From Polyangiaceae bacterium (GTDB lineage: Bacteria > Myxococcota_A > Polyangia > Polyangiales > Polyangiaceae): a stretch of DNA of 64,000 nt. Made by a program: the position numbers and the translations under genes. Under the pieces are notes generated by a model. It worked only from the letters and a program-made list of their open reading frames with translations, had not been told where the DNA came from and did not search any database. This document shows positions 9,092 to 18,699 of the stretch, piece by piece (position 1 is the stretch's first letter; each line of letters opens with the position of its first letter). Location: NCBI GenBank assembly GCA_020633205.1, contig JACKEB010000013.1, forward strand, positions 310,001-374,000, in the 5' to 3' direction.

Positions 9092-10513
9092 TCAGTGAAC
9101 ACACGCTTGGGGGCAGCTGCGGCTCAGATTGCGCTGGAATCTCCGAAAGTGGCTCAACGCGGGGTGCCATGGGAGCGCCTCGGCCGCGCACGCATTAGCC
9201 AGGTCGAACGGGGTCGTGCCGTAGCGCCCACGCATGCGAACGCCTTGCTTCGCTTCACGACACCAAGCCGCGATCCTGGGCGTGAGGATTTCGGCGTTGA
9301 AGAGTTGCGGTTGGTAGTCAGCCGCGTCCAGTTGGCGTCCGTCGACCGCCACCTCGTCCAGTCGTATGTATTCCTCGCGGAATCTCGCCGTCTCCGGCAC
9401 AAGCAGATGATTGTAGCAACCAGCATCGATGCGCAAGTTGCTCAGCATCGCGCCCGTGTGCTGGAAGTTGAGTCCGGTATACGGCAGGAGTCCGTTCATC
9501 AACCAGAGCAAGCCCGCGAAAGCGGCCCAGCGCGCGGCGCCGTGGTGTTCCCGAAGCTCCCCCCAAGCGCCGAACCAGTGCTCCTGAGGCTGCCCGCTCT
9601 TGCGTCGCGCGACATAGGCGACTACGAGCCAGCTAAGCACCAACCACAGGAATGCTTCCTTCACGCACCAGTCTGGGTCGCTATGCCAACGCGCGTACGG
9701 CGGCAGCCCGAGGCTCAACGTGATGGGGATTGAGCCGAGCAGGGCGATCCGGCGCCACTGGCCCCGCAGGCACTGGCCGAGCTGACGCAGCTCCGCCTCG
9801 CTTAGGAGCGCCACCCAGCCGGACGCCATCGTGAACGCAAAGGCGGGCGCAAAGATGATCGTTAGCGGCAAGTGGAGCAGGGCGGCGTAGATCGCGCCCC
9901 AGGATGGTCGCACGATCGCGGTCAGCACCAAACCGAACTCAGCGGCCAGGAACAGATAGGGCCATAGCCTCCAATCCGCTGAAGCGGCGACTGTGGCGCT
10001 CCCATAGTGTTCCGCTAGAACGTGCATGCCGCCGGATGCGCAGCTAACCGCCGGATTCAAGAAGTCTCGGTTGATCTTGTGAAAAGCCGCGAGGAAATAG
10101 GTGCCAACGGTGAGTGTGCGCACGATCGCGGGCAGGCTATAGCGCATGCGCTCGTCTCGCCCCGCCTCAGGGCCGATGAAGCAGCCCACTGCCCCGAGAG
10201 CGACTAGCCCAAGGTAGGCAGTTTGTGTCAGCTGGTCCGATAGCGTGAAGAGCTCGAGCAAGATGGCGCCGACGCACAACAGCCATCCCAGCAAGCTGCC
10301 AGTCACCAAGAGCACCACCGCACCGAGCCAGTGAATCAATACCTCGGGGAACCACTGCTTGCTTACGGCGTCGGGCAGCGTCAGGCGAATCAGCGTTGCG
10401 ACGGCGTAGAGCCTGACATGTACGCGGTAGCGCAGCGAGTCGCTCGGCCAGCTGAGCCAACGCGGAAGTGGGCGGCGGAGCCCACGTAGGTCGTCCGGCT
10501 CAGCGTCAGCCAT
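9092..10513 (-). CDS. HTTM-like multi-pass membrane protein
   Basis: 473 residues with about seven or eight predicted membrane helices in the first 310 residues, then a soluble C-terminal part. The conserved FLAAFHKINRDFLNP and following CASGG segment resemble the HTTM (vitamin-K-dependent gamma-carboxylase-like) membrane domain. No activity can be assigned. It starts one base after the stop of the FGGY kinase, so the two are probably translationally coupled, and it is followed 33 bases on by a redoxin lipoprotein. Other long open frames across this gene on the other strand lack any family features. Confidence 0.78.
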   Translation of the reverse strand: MADAEPDDLRGLRRPLPRWLSWPSDSLRYRVHVRLYAVATLIRLTLPDAVSKQWFPEVLIHWLGAVVLLVTGSLLGWLLCVGAILLELFTLSDQLTQTAYLGLVALGAVGCFIGPEAGRDERMRYSLPAIVRTLTVGTYFLAAFHKINRDFLNPAVSCASGGMHVLAEHYGSATVAASADWRLWPYLFLAAEFGLVLTAIVRPSWGAIYAALLHLPLTIIFAPAFAFTMASGWVALLSEAELRQLGQCLRGQWRRIALLGSIPITLSLGLPPYARWHSDPDWCVKEAFLWLVLSWLVVAYVARRKSGQPQEHWFGAWGELREHHGAARWAAFAGLLWLMNGLLPYTGLNFQHTGAMLSNLRIDAGCYNHLLVPETARFREEYIRLDEVAVDGRQLDAADYQPQLFNAEILTPRIAAWCREAKQGVRMRGRYGTTPFDLANACAAEALPWHPALSHFRRFQRNLSRSCPQACVH

Positions 10514-10514
10514 C

Positions 10515-12080
10515 TCAGTGGTTCAGCGCGTTGAGGCGCGCCTGGGCGCTACGCAGCGCCGGATAGAGCCCTCGATACACCTCAAACAGCGCGGCGTAGG
10601 TCGGCGCCTCAGCACCCACCTCGTGGCGCTCTCCCCGGCGAGTCATGCATTGGATCGCCGACTCCGAGTTGGGGAATAGGCCGGCGCCGCATGCCGCCAA
10701 GATCCCAGCGCCGAGGCAGGTCGCTTCACGGCTTGCTGCCGCGACCACTGGTTTGGCCAACGCGTCGCAGAAGAGCTGACGTACCCAACGCTCCTCACTC
10801 AACCCACCCATGCACACCAGCGCGCGGATCGCCCCAGCACTCGCTTCTACGGCTTCAGTGTGCAGGCGCTGCTCCAGTGCCAAACCCTCCACGATCGCTC
10901 GATACACATGAGCTTGACTGTGGTGTCCCCGGAGCCCCACCAACACACCACTGGCGGCGTCGTCCCAGTACGGGTTCATCACGCCGTTCCAGTACGGCAC
11001 CAACATCAAACCTTGGGCACCGCTCGGCAGGGCTGCGGCGCGTGCGCCCAGCTCCGCCAGGTGCGCGCCCTTGTCTGCCGGAGGGAGTTCGAGCAGCCGC
11101 TCGCAGAGCCAGTCGAAGGTGAAGGTCCCCCCCTTCAGATCCGTCTCCAGAAAGTACGGGGGGAGCGCCCCGTGCGTATCGCTGGCGGGCGTCGCCGCGA
11201 ACAGTGTGCGAAATGATAAATCCGTGCGGTAAGTGTTGCTCAGCACTCCGCTCACTAGCGCCGTCCCCAGGTTCAAATACGCCTCGCCCGGCGCGGCGAT
11301 CCCGGCGCCAAGGCCCGCCGCCTGACCGTCGCCTGCGCCGCTGACCACCGGCAGGCCCGTCGGCAGGCAGCAGACCGCCGCCGCTGCTTGGGTGAGCGCG
11401 CCAATACGCTGCCCTGCGGGGACTAGCGCCGGAAAACGTTCGCTCCTCACCCCCAAGAAATCTAGCAGCGGCTCGGCGTAGTCCCCCGTGGACAGATCGA
11501 GGACGCCCATCGGATCGACGCTGGGCAGAGAACTCTTGTGCTCGCCGGTCAATTTCCACAGAAGAAAGCTCTGCACGTCACAGACGTGGGCAGTACCGCG
11601 GAGCGCGGGGAGTCGGTCGAAGAGGTAGGCCAGCTTGTAGAGCGACGGCGTGGTGCAAGGCGGCTTGCCGCTCACGCGGTGCAGGGTTTCTGCCCCCAGA
11701 ACGTGAACCGCGCGCTCGACTTGCTTGGTCGCGCGAGAGTCCATCCACACCAGCGCTGGCGCCAGGGGTTCGCCTCGGGCGTCGGTCACCACCACTGTTT
11801 CCCGTTGGTGTGTGATGCAGAGCGCCACCACATCGCTCAGGCGCTTTCCGAGCGCCTGGCTCAGCGCCTGGCAAGCGCTCCCGAGGGCGCGCCACCAGTC
11901 ATTCGCGTCCTGTTCCCAGCCCTCCGGCTCCGGGTTGTTCAGCGGAAAGCTCGCGCGACCTTCCGCGACTGCCTCTCCCGCTTCTTCGCCGGCTGTACCC
12001 CACGCGATGACCTTGCAGGCGCTCGTGCTGCTGTCCACGCCGATCACCAGCGGCCCGTGCTGATCGGATCTGGAGTGCAT
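10515..12080 (-). CDS. FGGY-family carbohydrate kinase
   Basis: 521 residues with the actin-like ATPase fold of FGGY kinases. Phosphate-1 motif IGVDSSTSACK (residues 13-23) is present, as are WEQDANDWW, LVWMDSRA and the GAGDGQAAG adenosine-binding region. The length fits xylulokinase and gluconokinase relatives. The specificity is not clear. Its operon with a GpsA-like dehydrogenase (67 bases upstream) makes a polyol or glycerol-like substrate possible. It ends one base before the HTTM-like gene. Confidence 0.88.
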   Translation of the reverse strand: MHSRSDQHGPLVIGVDSSTSACKVIAWGTAGEEAGEAVAEGRASFPLNNPEPEGWEQDANDWWRALGSACQALSQALGKRLSDVVALCITHQRETVVVTDARGEPLAPALVWMDSRATKQVERAVHVLGAETLHRVSGKPPCTTPSLYKLAYLFDRLPALRGTAHVCDVQSFLLWKLTGEHKSSLPSVDPMGVLDLSTGDYAEPLLDFLGVRSERFPALVPAGQRIGALTQAAAAVCCLPTGLPVVSGAGDGQAAGLGAGIAAPGEAYLNLGTALVSGVLSNTYRTDLSFRTLFAATPASDTHGALPPYFLETDLKGGTFTFDWLCERLLELPPADKGAHLAELGARAAALPSGAQGLMLVPYWNGVMNPYWDDAASGVLVGLRGHHSQAHVYRAIVEGLALEQRLHTEAVEASAGAIRALVCMGGLSEERWVRQLFCDALAKPVVAAASREATCLGAGILAACGAGLFPNSESAIQCMTRRGERHEVGAEAPTYAALFEVYRGLYPALRSAQARLNALNH

Positions 12081-12147
12081 GCCGGGAGCTTACCAGGTTT
12101 CCTGGTCCCGCTGCGATGAGCTTGAGGCGCCTAGCGAGCGCGCCGGA

Positions 12148-13221
12148 TCAGCTCAGTCCGCCGAAAAAACGCGGGAACGGCACGCTTACCGGCACGTCCT
12201 TCTGAACCACGTCCGCCATGTGTATCAAGAGCGGAAGACTTCCGTGGGGCAATCGCCCCGCCGCTTCGAACGCAACCACGGCCTCGCGCATCACGCGCAA
12301 GATCTCCAAGCACTCGAGGGTTGCACCCTGCATGCGTTCGACAGCCTGAGACTTACTCAGTCCGCTCCCGAGGAGGCGCCCAAACCGCCCGGTGCGGCCG
12401 CCGTTGCAGGTGACGTCGAGATCGCCCACTCCAGCGAGGCCAGCCGCCGTGCGCGCCTCTCCGCCCAGGAGCTCTACCAACTGCTGCATCTCGAGCACGG
12501 CCTGGGCGAAGACCGCCGACTCATGGTTGTGCATCGCGACGGAACCGACTTCACCACCCTTCGACTCATGGATCCCTGCGGCAAAAGCGATGCCCATGGC
12601 GTAGGCGTTCTTGAGCGCGGCGCATGCTTCCACGCCCATCACGTCGTCCGACGCAAACGCATGGTAGTACGGCGTACGCACCAGGTTCGCCAGCTTGCGG
12701 GTTACCCCTGGGTCGCGTCCGCTCATCACCACGCAGGTCTCGACCCGCCGCGCGAGCTCCCCGGCGATGCACGGCCCCGCCACGGCGACGGGGCTCAGGT
12801 TGACGAGCTCTGCCTGCGCCTCTGGGGGAGCTGCCTGCCTCAAGGTCTCTGCGAATACATCGGGCAGGATCACCAAGCGTTCGCCATCCCACTCGAGGCC
12901 CTTGCTGATCGCCATCACCGGCCGCGAGCCGAGGTGAGGTGCGAGCACTTCTGCGGCCCAGCGGATCCCTAGGGAACTGACCCCAAGGCCAACCACCTCC
13001 GCATCCTCGAGGGCTTGTTCCAGCTCACCCACGTAGAAGGCCTGGATGCCCTCCGGTAGACGATAATTCAGCTTCGGATGCACGCCGTCGCGCTTCAAGC
13101 CGTCGATCAGCGCGTCGTCGAGATGCGTTCCGACCAGGCGCACCTCATGCCCCGCATCAACTAAGGGAACACACCACGCGGAGCCCATCATGCCCGCGCC
13201 GAGTACCGTGATGATCGCCAT
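12148..13221 (-). CDS. NAD(P)-dependent glycerol-3-phosphate dehydrogenase (GpsA-like)
   Basis: 357 residues. The N-terminal Rossmann fold has GAGMMGSAW (8-16) for the dinucleotide. Lysines in SKGLEW (K107) and ALKNAYAMG (K204) and the AGPCIAGE segment match the catalytic residues of GpsA. GpsA reduces dihydroxyacetone phosphate to sn-glycerol 3-phosphate. This protein is slightly divergent, with MMG for the usual SWG near the nucleotide loop. It sits in an operon with a sugar kinase rather than with phospholipid genes, so it may be a paralogue acting on another phosphorylated polyol. It is the first gene of the operon running to 8282. Confidence 0.87.
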   Translation of the reverse strand: MAIITVLGAGMMGSAWCVPLVDAGHEVRLVGTHLDDALIDGLKRDGVHPKLNYRLPEGIQAFYVGELEQALEDAEVVGLGVSSLGIRWAAEVLAPHLGSRPVMAISKGLEWDGERLVILPDVFAETLRQAAPPEAQAELVNLSPVAVAGPCIAGELARRVETCVVMSGRDPGVTRKLANLVRTPYYHAFASDDVMGVEACAALKNAYAMGIAFAAGIHESKGGEVGSVAMHNHESAVFAQAVLEMQQLVELLGGEARTAAGLAGVGDLDVTCNGGRTGRFGRLLGSGLSKSQAVERMQGATLECLEILRVMREAVVAFEAAGRLPHGSLPLLIHMADVVQKDVPVSVPFPRFFGGLS

Positions 13222-13304
13222 GAGGCGCTATTTGCCTCAAACGGGCAGCCTTACCAAGGGGCAGACTGAGACAAATCGGAAAAACCTCCTGAGACAGCGC
13301 CGCG

Positions 13305-14930
13305 CTACTTGGCTGGCGTATCCGACTTGGGGGGCTCCTGTGCTTTCTTTGGTTCGCTAGTCGGCTGCGGCTTACCGAACGGAAACGGGAAGTCCTGAGG
13401 GTTCTTCGGTAGAGACGATGGGAGCGGCGGCAAGCTCGACGGAGGTGGTAGCGCCGTTGGTAGCCCCTTCGGCAGGTCCTTCAAACCTTCTGGGAGCGGG
13501 ATGTCACCGAGCTCAGGGAAGTCCGCCAGGTTGGGGAAGGTGAGGGGCTTCAGGCCACAGCCGATGCCGATGATCTTCGCGACCTTCGCGTCATTCAGGT
13601 TGCGGGTATCCGCCTCCACAGCGACGGTCACTCCTACGCTGCCCTTCAAGACCTGCTTCGTTACCCTGCCAGCGAGCTTGCCCAGCTGTCCCAGCCCGGC
13701 GAGCTCTTTCTCCACTGCGGCCGCTGCGAGATCGGCGCAGGGCAGGTTGCCAATCAGCTTCATCAGGATCGTTGCGTGATCGTCCTCACGCTTGATTTCG
13801 CCGCTGCCCTTGAGCTTGAACGCGCCCGCGCTGACCTTTGTTTCCGTGAGGTTTAGCTGCTTGCGCTCGCTGTCGCTGGCAAACTTGGTCTCGAACACCG
13901 TGCGATCGCCGAACACGTAGCCGTCGAGCTCAGGGGGTTTGGGGGGGAGGTAACCGATCAATGACGCCTTCAAGTTGCCATTGATCGGACCGCCCATGAC
14001 CTCGGACTCGAAGTTGATGCGCGTATCCAACTCGACGAAGACATCCTTCGTCGGAATCGGCATCGCCAGCGGGCCCTTGAAGCGATCGAGGGGAAGCTTG
14101 CTGACGTGGAGCTCGGCGTAAGGGTTGTAGGCGCCGCTTTCCTTGCCGGGAGTGTGCACAACGGTGAGCTTCACCGGTGACAGCTTCGCGTCCTCGGCGC
14201 CAAAGGCCATGTTCACGCTCGCTGTCTCTCCGGTCCAGGAGGCGCCGATCTTTCCGGTGTCGAGCCCGGCCACCTTCGCATTTTCCACGGAGAAAGCGGC
14301 GCCCGTAGGGATGGGGACCACCGCGCCGCCGGTGACCTCCAGCCAGGGCTTCGCTTCCTTGTCCTCCCGCCAGCGCACATTCACGCCGGCCGCGCGCATG
14401 GGGACGGTGTAGTTCTGGGGGTGCTCCGCCGTCCATTGCGAGAGCTCGACCGTGAGCCGCGTAGCCGATCCGGTGATATCGACGTCCACGCCGGTCAGCT
14501 CAAAGGAGGTGGGCTCCTGCTTCTCGAGCCCCACTTCGAGGTTTTCGATTGTCCCTTCGACGCCTTCGACCCCGATCAGCTTGAAGCGAGTTTGCTTCAG
14601 CCGTGCTCGATCCAAACTGAACGGCACGCTGATGTCTTTTGGATCAATCTCCACGCCGCGCTCCCTGGCTTTGGCGATGATCAACTTCCGCGCGTAGGGT
14701 TCCCACATCAACACCCCTGCGAGGACAGCGAGGGCGATCAGCGCGCCTAGCGCTGCGATCGTGAGCTTGATCCAGTAGCCGACGCGCGACGGGCGGGGCG
14801 GCTCCGGGGCTGCTTCAGGCTCGATGGGTGCTTGCGCTTCCGGCGGTTGATTACCGTGCGGTTGATCACTTCCATCGTCGGGGGGCTCGATGACTTGGGT
14901 GCCAGGCATGCCGTGGTTCGGGTTTATCAC
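13305..14930 (-). CDS. Membrane-anchored GspN/AsmA-like protein
   Basis: 541 residues. A Pro/Glu-rich cytoplasmic head of about 50 residues precedes one membrane helix (about 53-75). The long rest is periplasmic and made of repeated beta strands (LKQTRFKLIGVEGVEGTIENL and similar), as in type II secretion GspN and AsmA proteins. A segment near the C-terminus is very rich in Pro and Leu. In myxobacteria gspN usually lies with other type II secretion genes, but none is present here. The AsmA-like fold is likely; the GspN assignment is tentative. It is divergent from the lipoprotein at 15029. Confidence 0.68.
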   Translation of the reverse strand: MINPNHGMPGTQVIEPPDDGSDQPHGNQPPEAQAPIEPEAAPEPPRPSRVGYWIKLTIAALGALIALAVLAGVLMWEPYARKLIIAKARERGVEIDPKDISVPFSLDRARLKQTRFKLIGVEGVEGTIENLEVGLEKQEPTSFELTGVDVDITGSATRLTVELSQWTAEHPQNYTVPMRAAGVNVRWREDKEAKPWLEVTGGAVVPIPTGAAFSVENAKVAGLDTGKIGASWTGETASVNMAFGAEDAKLSPVKLTVVHTPGKESGAYNPYAELHVSKLPLDRFKGPLAMPIPTKDVFVELDTRINFESEVMGGPINGNLKASLIGYLPPKPPELDGYVFGDRTVFETKFASDSERKQLNLTETKVSAGAFKLKGSGEIKREDDHATILMKLIGNLPCADLAAAAVEKELAGLGQLGKLAGRVTKQVLKGSVGVTVAVEADTRNLNDAKVAKIIGIGCGLKPLTFPNLADFPELGDIPLPEGLKDLPKGLPTALPPPSSLPPLPSSLPKNPQDFPFPFGKPQPTSEPKKAQEPPKSDTPAK

Positions 14931-15028
14931 AGGCGCTGCTTGGCCGCGCCCTCGGTCCGGCAGCTCGCTCTGCTACACTCGCCCCAGCAGTCCCTGGTTC
15001 GGGACGTTGCTGCCGAAAAGGAGGCCCG

Positions 15029-16567
15029 ATGGCTCGCTCGAAGTCGCACGAATCGCACTGGCTCGTTTGGGGACAGCGTTCGCCGGTCCTGGTCGCTGGG
15101 TTCGCGCTGCTGAGCGCCGTGGCCTGCGGGGACGACGGTGGATCCGGCTCTGGCAGTGGCGGCAGCGCGGGTGCCGGGGCGACCGGAGCCTCGGGCGGGT
15201 CGAGCGCCAACGGCGGTTCAACCAACGGAGGCTCGACCAGTGGCGGGTCCACCAGCGGTGGCTCGAGTAGCGGCGGAACCTCCGGAGCCGGCAACGGTGG
15301 CACGACCGTGGGTGGTGCCGGCGGGAGCGGCGCCGGTCCAGGTACGACGCTCGACGAACGCATCGAGACTCACGATCTGACGTTGCCCGAGGGCGTGCAG
15401 GCTGGCGTCAGCAACTGGCGGATCTGGGGCCGCGGGTCGCTGAACGTGGCGCCAGTGTTTACGGTGCCGCGGGGAAACTGCTCCACGCTGGTCTGCTACA
15501 CCACCCAGGCAGGCACAGCGAAGGTCGCCGAAGTGGGTCGGGATGGCTCGCTCATCGCAACGCGAGACTTGGCGCAGGACCGCCAGTGCCGTGGCTTGGC
15601 AGCTGAACCTGACGGCGCGTACGCCGCGTTGCTCTGGGACGATGCGGGGGATCGCATCTTCCTTCAGCGCTACGCGGCCGATGGGAGCGAACGCGGCACG
15701 CCCACAGAACTCACCAACAGTGACAACAAGCCCGACGACTTCGGCATTGGAGAGAGCCGCCTCGAGTACGGCGACGGGCGCTACGGCGCGTACTATCACG
15801 TGCACTCCGACTCCGGGCATGAGGGAGACACGCTCAAGTGGATCGACGCCCAGAGCGGCGCGGAGACCACCGGCTGGGGCTGGGGGTGTAGTCACTCGAT
15901 GAGCAACTTGCTGCGCTTCAACCCAAGCTCGAAGCAGTTCATGCCGGTGTGTGTCACTGATTGCTACCCCGGGACGAGCGGGGACTTCTCCACGCAGTCT
16001 CAAGGAGGCGTCTTCCTGAACCACAACAAGGGCAAGGTGATCGACGTCGACGCGGGCTGCAACGGCAGCGTCGCGGGCGAACTGGGGGGAGCAGCGATCG
16101 CGCCGGATGGCTTCAAGCTGGTGTGGAACTCCCACCAGGCAGCCATGACCAAGGGGCAGCAGTCCTACGACGAGAATGCCATGAATCAGGACATCGGCTT
16201 CTCCGCGATCACCGGCACCACCACGGCAGGCGCTGTGGTCTGGCTGACGAACACGCCAAACGTCGACGAGGCAGACTCTGGTATCGCGCGCTTCAGCCCA
16301 GCGGATAGCAGCCAAGAGCAGTATCTGGTGGGCTGGGCGGAGCCGGGTAACAGCTACAAGTATCGGCTCGCGTTGCTCGGGCCCGATGGTTCGTTCCTTG
16401 AAGGTCCCATCGACGTGAGCTCCAGCGTGGCCTGGGGGCGGCGTGACGATCCATTCCGCGCGGATGTAAACGGAGACGTCGTCTGGAGCTGGTTCGATGC
16501 GCCGGGGAGCGCGACGCTCCACGTGGCGCGCGTCGTCTCCGGAAGCGATCAGAGCTGCTCCCCATGA
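15029..16567 (+). CDS. Ser/Gly-linker lipoprotein, probable secreted propeller protein
   Basis: 512 residues. The signal peptide ends at lipobox LSAVAC. A Gly/Ser/Thr-rich low-complexity linker extends to about residue 105. The folded part holds repeated strand-rich blocks with many Trp, Gly and Asp (for example EPDGAYAALLWDD and GPDGSFLEGPIDV) and eight or more Cys, suggesting a disulfide-stabilised beta-propeller. No enzyme motif was found. Its stop overlaps the start of the acetyltransferase gene (ATGA), so the two are translationally coupled despite unrelated functions. Confidence 0.8.
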   Translation: MARSKSHESHWLVWGQRSPVLVAGFALLSAVACGDDGGSGSGSGGSAGAGATGASGGSSANGGSTNGGSTSGGSTSGGSSSGGTSGAGNGGTTVGGAGGSGAGPGTTLDERIETHDLTLPEGVQAGVSNWRIWGRGSLNVAPVFTVPRGNCSTLVCYTTQAGTAKVAEVGRDGSLIATRDLAQDRQCRGLAAEPDGAYAALLWDDAGDRIFLQRYAADGSERGTPTELTNSDNKPDDFGIGESRLEYGDGRYGAYYHVHSDSGHEGDTLKWIDAQSGAETTGWGWGCSHSMSNLLRFNPSSKQFMPVCVTDCYPGTSGDFSTQSQGGVFLNHNKGKVIDVDAGCNGSVAGELGGAAIAPDGFKLVWNSHQAAMTKGQQSYDENAMNQDIGFSAITGTTTAGAVVWLTNTPNVDEADSGIARFSPADSSQEQYLVGWAEPGNSYKYRLALLGPDGSFLEGPIDVSSSVAWGRRDDPFRADVNGDVVWSWFDAPGSATLHVARVVSGSDQSCSP

Positions 16568-17070
16568 TCCGTGACGCTGTCGTCGAAGACGCTGGGGTGC
16601 TGGCCCAAATCTACAATCACTACGTCAGCGAGACCGTCATCACCTTCGAGGAAGAGCCGGTTACTCCTGAGCTGTTGTGGACGCGCGTTTCCGCGGTGCA
16701 AAACAAGGGCCTGCCGTGGCTGGTGCTCGAGCACGCATCGGAGATCGTTGGCTATGCCTACGCCGCGCCCTGGAAAGAGCGCTCGGCGTATCGCTTCAGC
16801 GTCGAGAGCAGCGTGTACCTCTCCCCCAAGCGCACCGGAGGAGGCTTCGGAAAGGAGCTTTACCAGGCGCTGTTCACCCGTCTGCGAGAGGGAGAGACCC
16901 ACGTCATCATCGCGGGCATCGCTTTGCCGAACCCTGCCAGCGTCGCCCTGCATGAGCGCTTCGGCTTCCGAGCCTGCGGCGTGTTTCGTCAGGTCGGGTT
17001 CAAGTTCGATCGCTGGGTCGACGTGGGCTACTGGGAGCTCGTGCTCGACCAGTGTGAGCTCGACAAGTAG
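16564..17070 (+). CDS. GNAT acetyltransferase, phosphinothricin/methionine-sulfone acetyltransferase type
   Basis: 168 residues, the usual length for the Pat/MddA group. Characteristic pieces are IYNHYV near the N-terminus, TFEEEPVT, GYAYAAPW, the acetyl-CoA loop KRTGGGFGK and the C-terminal LHERFGFRACGVFRQVGFKFDRW stretch. These enzymes N-acetylate phosphinothricin, methionine sulfoximine or related amino acids in the cytoplasm. It overlaps the preceding lipoprotein by 4 bases. The family is confident; the real substrate is unknown. Confidence 0.9.
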   Translation: MIRDAVVEDAGVLAQIYNHYVSETVITFEEEPVTPELLWTRVSAVQNKGLPWLVLEHASEIVGYAYAAPWKERSAYRFSVESSVYLSPKRTGGGFGKELYQALFTRLREGETHVIIAGIALPNPASVALHERFGFRACGVFRQVGFKFDRWVDVGYWELVLDQCELDK

Positions 17071-17136
17071 CTGGCAGAGGACTTGCACCTAGCCGCCTCG
17101 TTCCGCGAAGTCGACGCGGGTCGGAGGAGCGCCGGT

Positions 17137-17700
17137 TTGAGTCGAATGAGTTCATCACCCCCCGGAGTTGCGCAGGCGCGCGACTCCGAGCACCCGTTGT
17201 TTCCTGCAAGCCTGGCCCCGCCGCCACGGGTGGCTAGCGCGCCTGCGGTGCCAGTGTTGACACCCGCCGCCGTCAAACGTTCGTCGCTCTCACCGCAGCA
17301 GGCCGCGGTCATGCGAGGTTCCGAGGCGGTGTCGACGGCGAACTGCGCGGTGGTGCCGAGCGACCTCGAACATCTGCCGGAGATCAAGGCGCTGCTCCTG
17401 AGTTTGAACGACGCCTTCGCTTCGGGCCCAGCCCTCGAGGCGCTGATCCGATCGATCCCCGTGCTGAGCATGCGGGTGATCCGCTCGGCGCTCTGGAAGC
17501 GCGACGACCTCGATCGTTGCTCCCTCGGCTACGCGCTCGCGATGATCGGCAACCGCGGCCTGGAAGACGCGCTGATGCAGCTTCTCGAGGATCTGACTGA
17601 GCTCAAGCACGACCTAGAAGACGGTGTCGTGAAGCGGAAGCCAGCGCGGGCAAAGTCGAACCTCCAGGGTGGCGCGTCGTCGCGTCAGAAGCGTCGCTGA
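17137..17700 (+). CDS. Hypothetical protein with weak HDOD-like segment
   Basis: 187 residues from a TTG at 17137. I prefer this start because GGAGGAG (17123-17129) lies 7 bases upstream; ATG 17146 has poor spacing. The first 80 residues are Pro/Ala/Ser-rich and likely disordered. Residues about 95-160 (ALEALIRSIPVLSMRVIRSA through GNRGLEDALMQLLEDL) recall the first helices of an HDOD domain, but the domain is incomplete. The tail is basic. It lies 36 bases before the glucosaminidase gene, so they are probably co-transcribed. The function is unknown. Confidence 0.6.
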   Translation: MSRMSSSPPGVAQARDSEHPLFPASLAPPPRVASAPAVPVLTPAAVKRSSLSPQQAAVMRGSEAVSTANCAVVPSDLEHLPEIKALLLSLNDAFASGPALEALIRSIPVLSMRVIRSALWKRDDLDRCSLGYALAMIGNRGLEDALMQLLEDLTELKHDLEDGVVKRKPARAKSNLQGGASSRQKRR

Positions 17701-17736
17701 GCTCATGGACCGGCCCTTGCAGAGCTATCGGTTGTC

Positions 17737-18699
17737 GTGAGTGCTCCTGTTGTTTCTGTTCTACCAAGCCAGCCCGCGGCGCGCGGCGTCGAGCCGCCGC
17801 CGCGGGTATCTGGCACCCAGTTCGCCGACGCGCTCGATCGGCTGCAAGGTGCCGAGCCTGGCGCGGCCGCGAGCCCCGTCAGCGAGCTGACGCCGGTGCG
17901 TCGGGGGGAAGTCGCCGCCGTGCGTACACGCCTCTCCGGCGAGCAAGCCGCCGAGGCGCTCAGCAGCGCGTGGGAATCAATCCACGGGGAAAAGCCGAGC
18001 AAGGAGACGCTCTCTATTCTGACCGCGCAGTGGGCTCACGAGACGGGCCGCGGCGGATCCATGTACAACTACAACTTCGGCGGTATCAAAGGTTCCAGCC
18101 CTGAAGGGCTGAGCACCTCGCTGCGAACGCGCGAAGGCTGGGGGAAGAGCGAAGTCACGATCCGCGACAGCTTTCGCGCCTACAGTACGGCGGAGGCTGG
18201 CGCCCGCGACTACCTGGAGCTACTCGGCGCCCGCTACGGCAGCGCGCTGGAGTCGGCCAAGGCAGGGGACGCCGAAGGCTTCGTCCACAACCTGAAGTCT
18301 CGCGGCTACTTCACTGGCAATGAACAAGCCTACGTGCGCTCGGTGTCCAGCATGAGCCGCAGCGCGCTGGAGAGTGGCTTCGATGCCCTGGGCGGCTCTG
18401 CAGGAGCCCTGCAGGATCTGAGCGGAGCCGCCGTGACCTACCGCACAGCGTTCGCGAGCGGCATGTTCCCCGACGGTTTGGATCGCCTGGGGCTTGGCTC
18501 CATAGGCGATGACGCGCGAGTCGATGCGTACGCTTTGGCGGACGAAATCGGCCGCACGGCGCTGCAGATCGCCCGCCAAGAGCACGCCGAGGCGCATCGC
18601 TCCCACAAGGGCAACCCGCCCAGCGACGACCAGCGCCCTTCCTTTCTACCCGGTGTCACTAACTCGTCTGTTCCGCCTGTCGGTTTGGAGCTCGTATGA
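17737..18699 (+). CDS. Glucosaminidase-domain protein (FlgJ-like peptidoglycan hydrolase)
   Basis: 320 residues from GTG 17737. After about 80 variable residues comes a glucosaminidase/lysozyme-type fold: TAQWAHETGRGG with the probable catalytic E102, then NYNFGGIKG, the hallmark of the FlgJ/Atl family. The segments AYSTAEAGARDYLELL and YFTGNEQAYVRSV also fit. No N-terminal signal peptide or FlgJ rod domain is evident, so export may use the flagellar or another pathway. It overlaps the methyltransferase gene by 4 bases and lies close to the sugar operon and motAB, which supports a flagellar role. Another possibility is a general cell-wall hydrolase. Confidence 0.78.
   Translation: MSAPVVSVLPSQPAARGVEPPPRVSGTQFADALDRLQGAEPGAAASPVSELTPVRRGEVAAVRTRLSGEQAAEALSSAWESIHGEKPSKETLSILTAQWAHETGRGGSMYNYNFGGIKGSSPEGLSTSLRTREGWGKSEVTIRDSFRAYSTAEAGARDYLELLGARYGSALESAKAGDAEGFVHNLKSRGYFTGNEQAYVRSVSSMSRSALESGFDALGGSAGALQDLSGAAVTYRTAFASGMFPDGLDRLGLGSIGDDARVDAYALADEIGRTALQIARQEHAEAHRSHKGNPPSDDQRPSFLPGVTNSSVPPVGLELV

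Noticed and set aside
15218..16522. 434-residue reverse open frame
   Set aside because: It lies wholly across the signal-peptide-bearing lipoprotein on the forward strand and has no recognisable motif.
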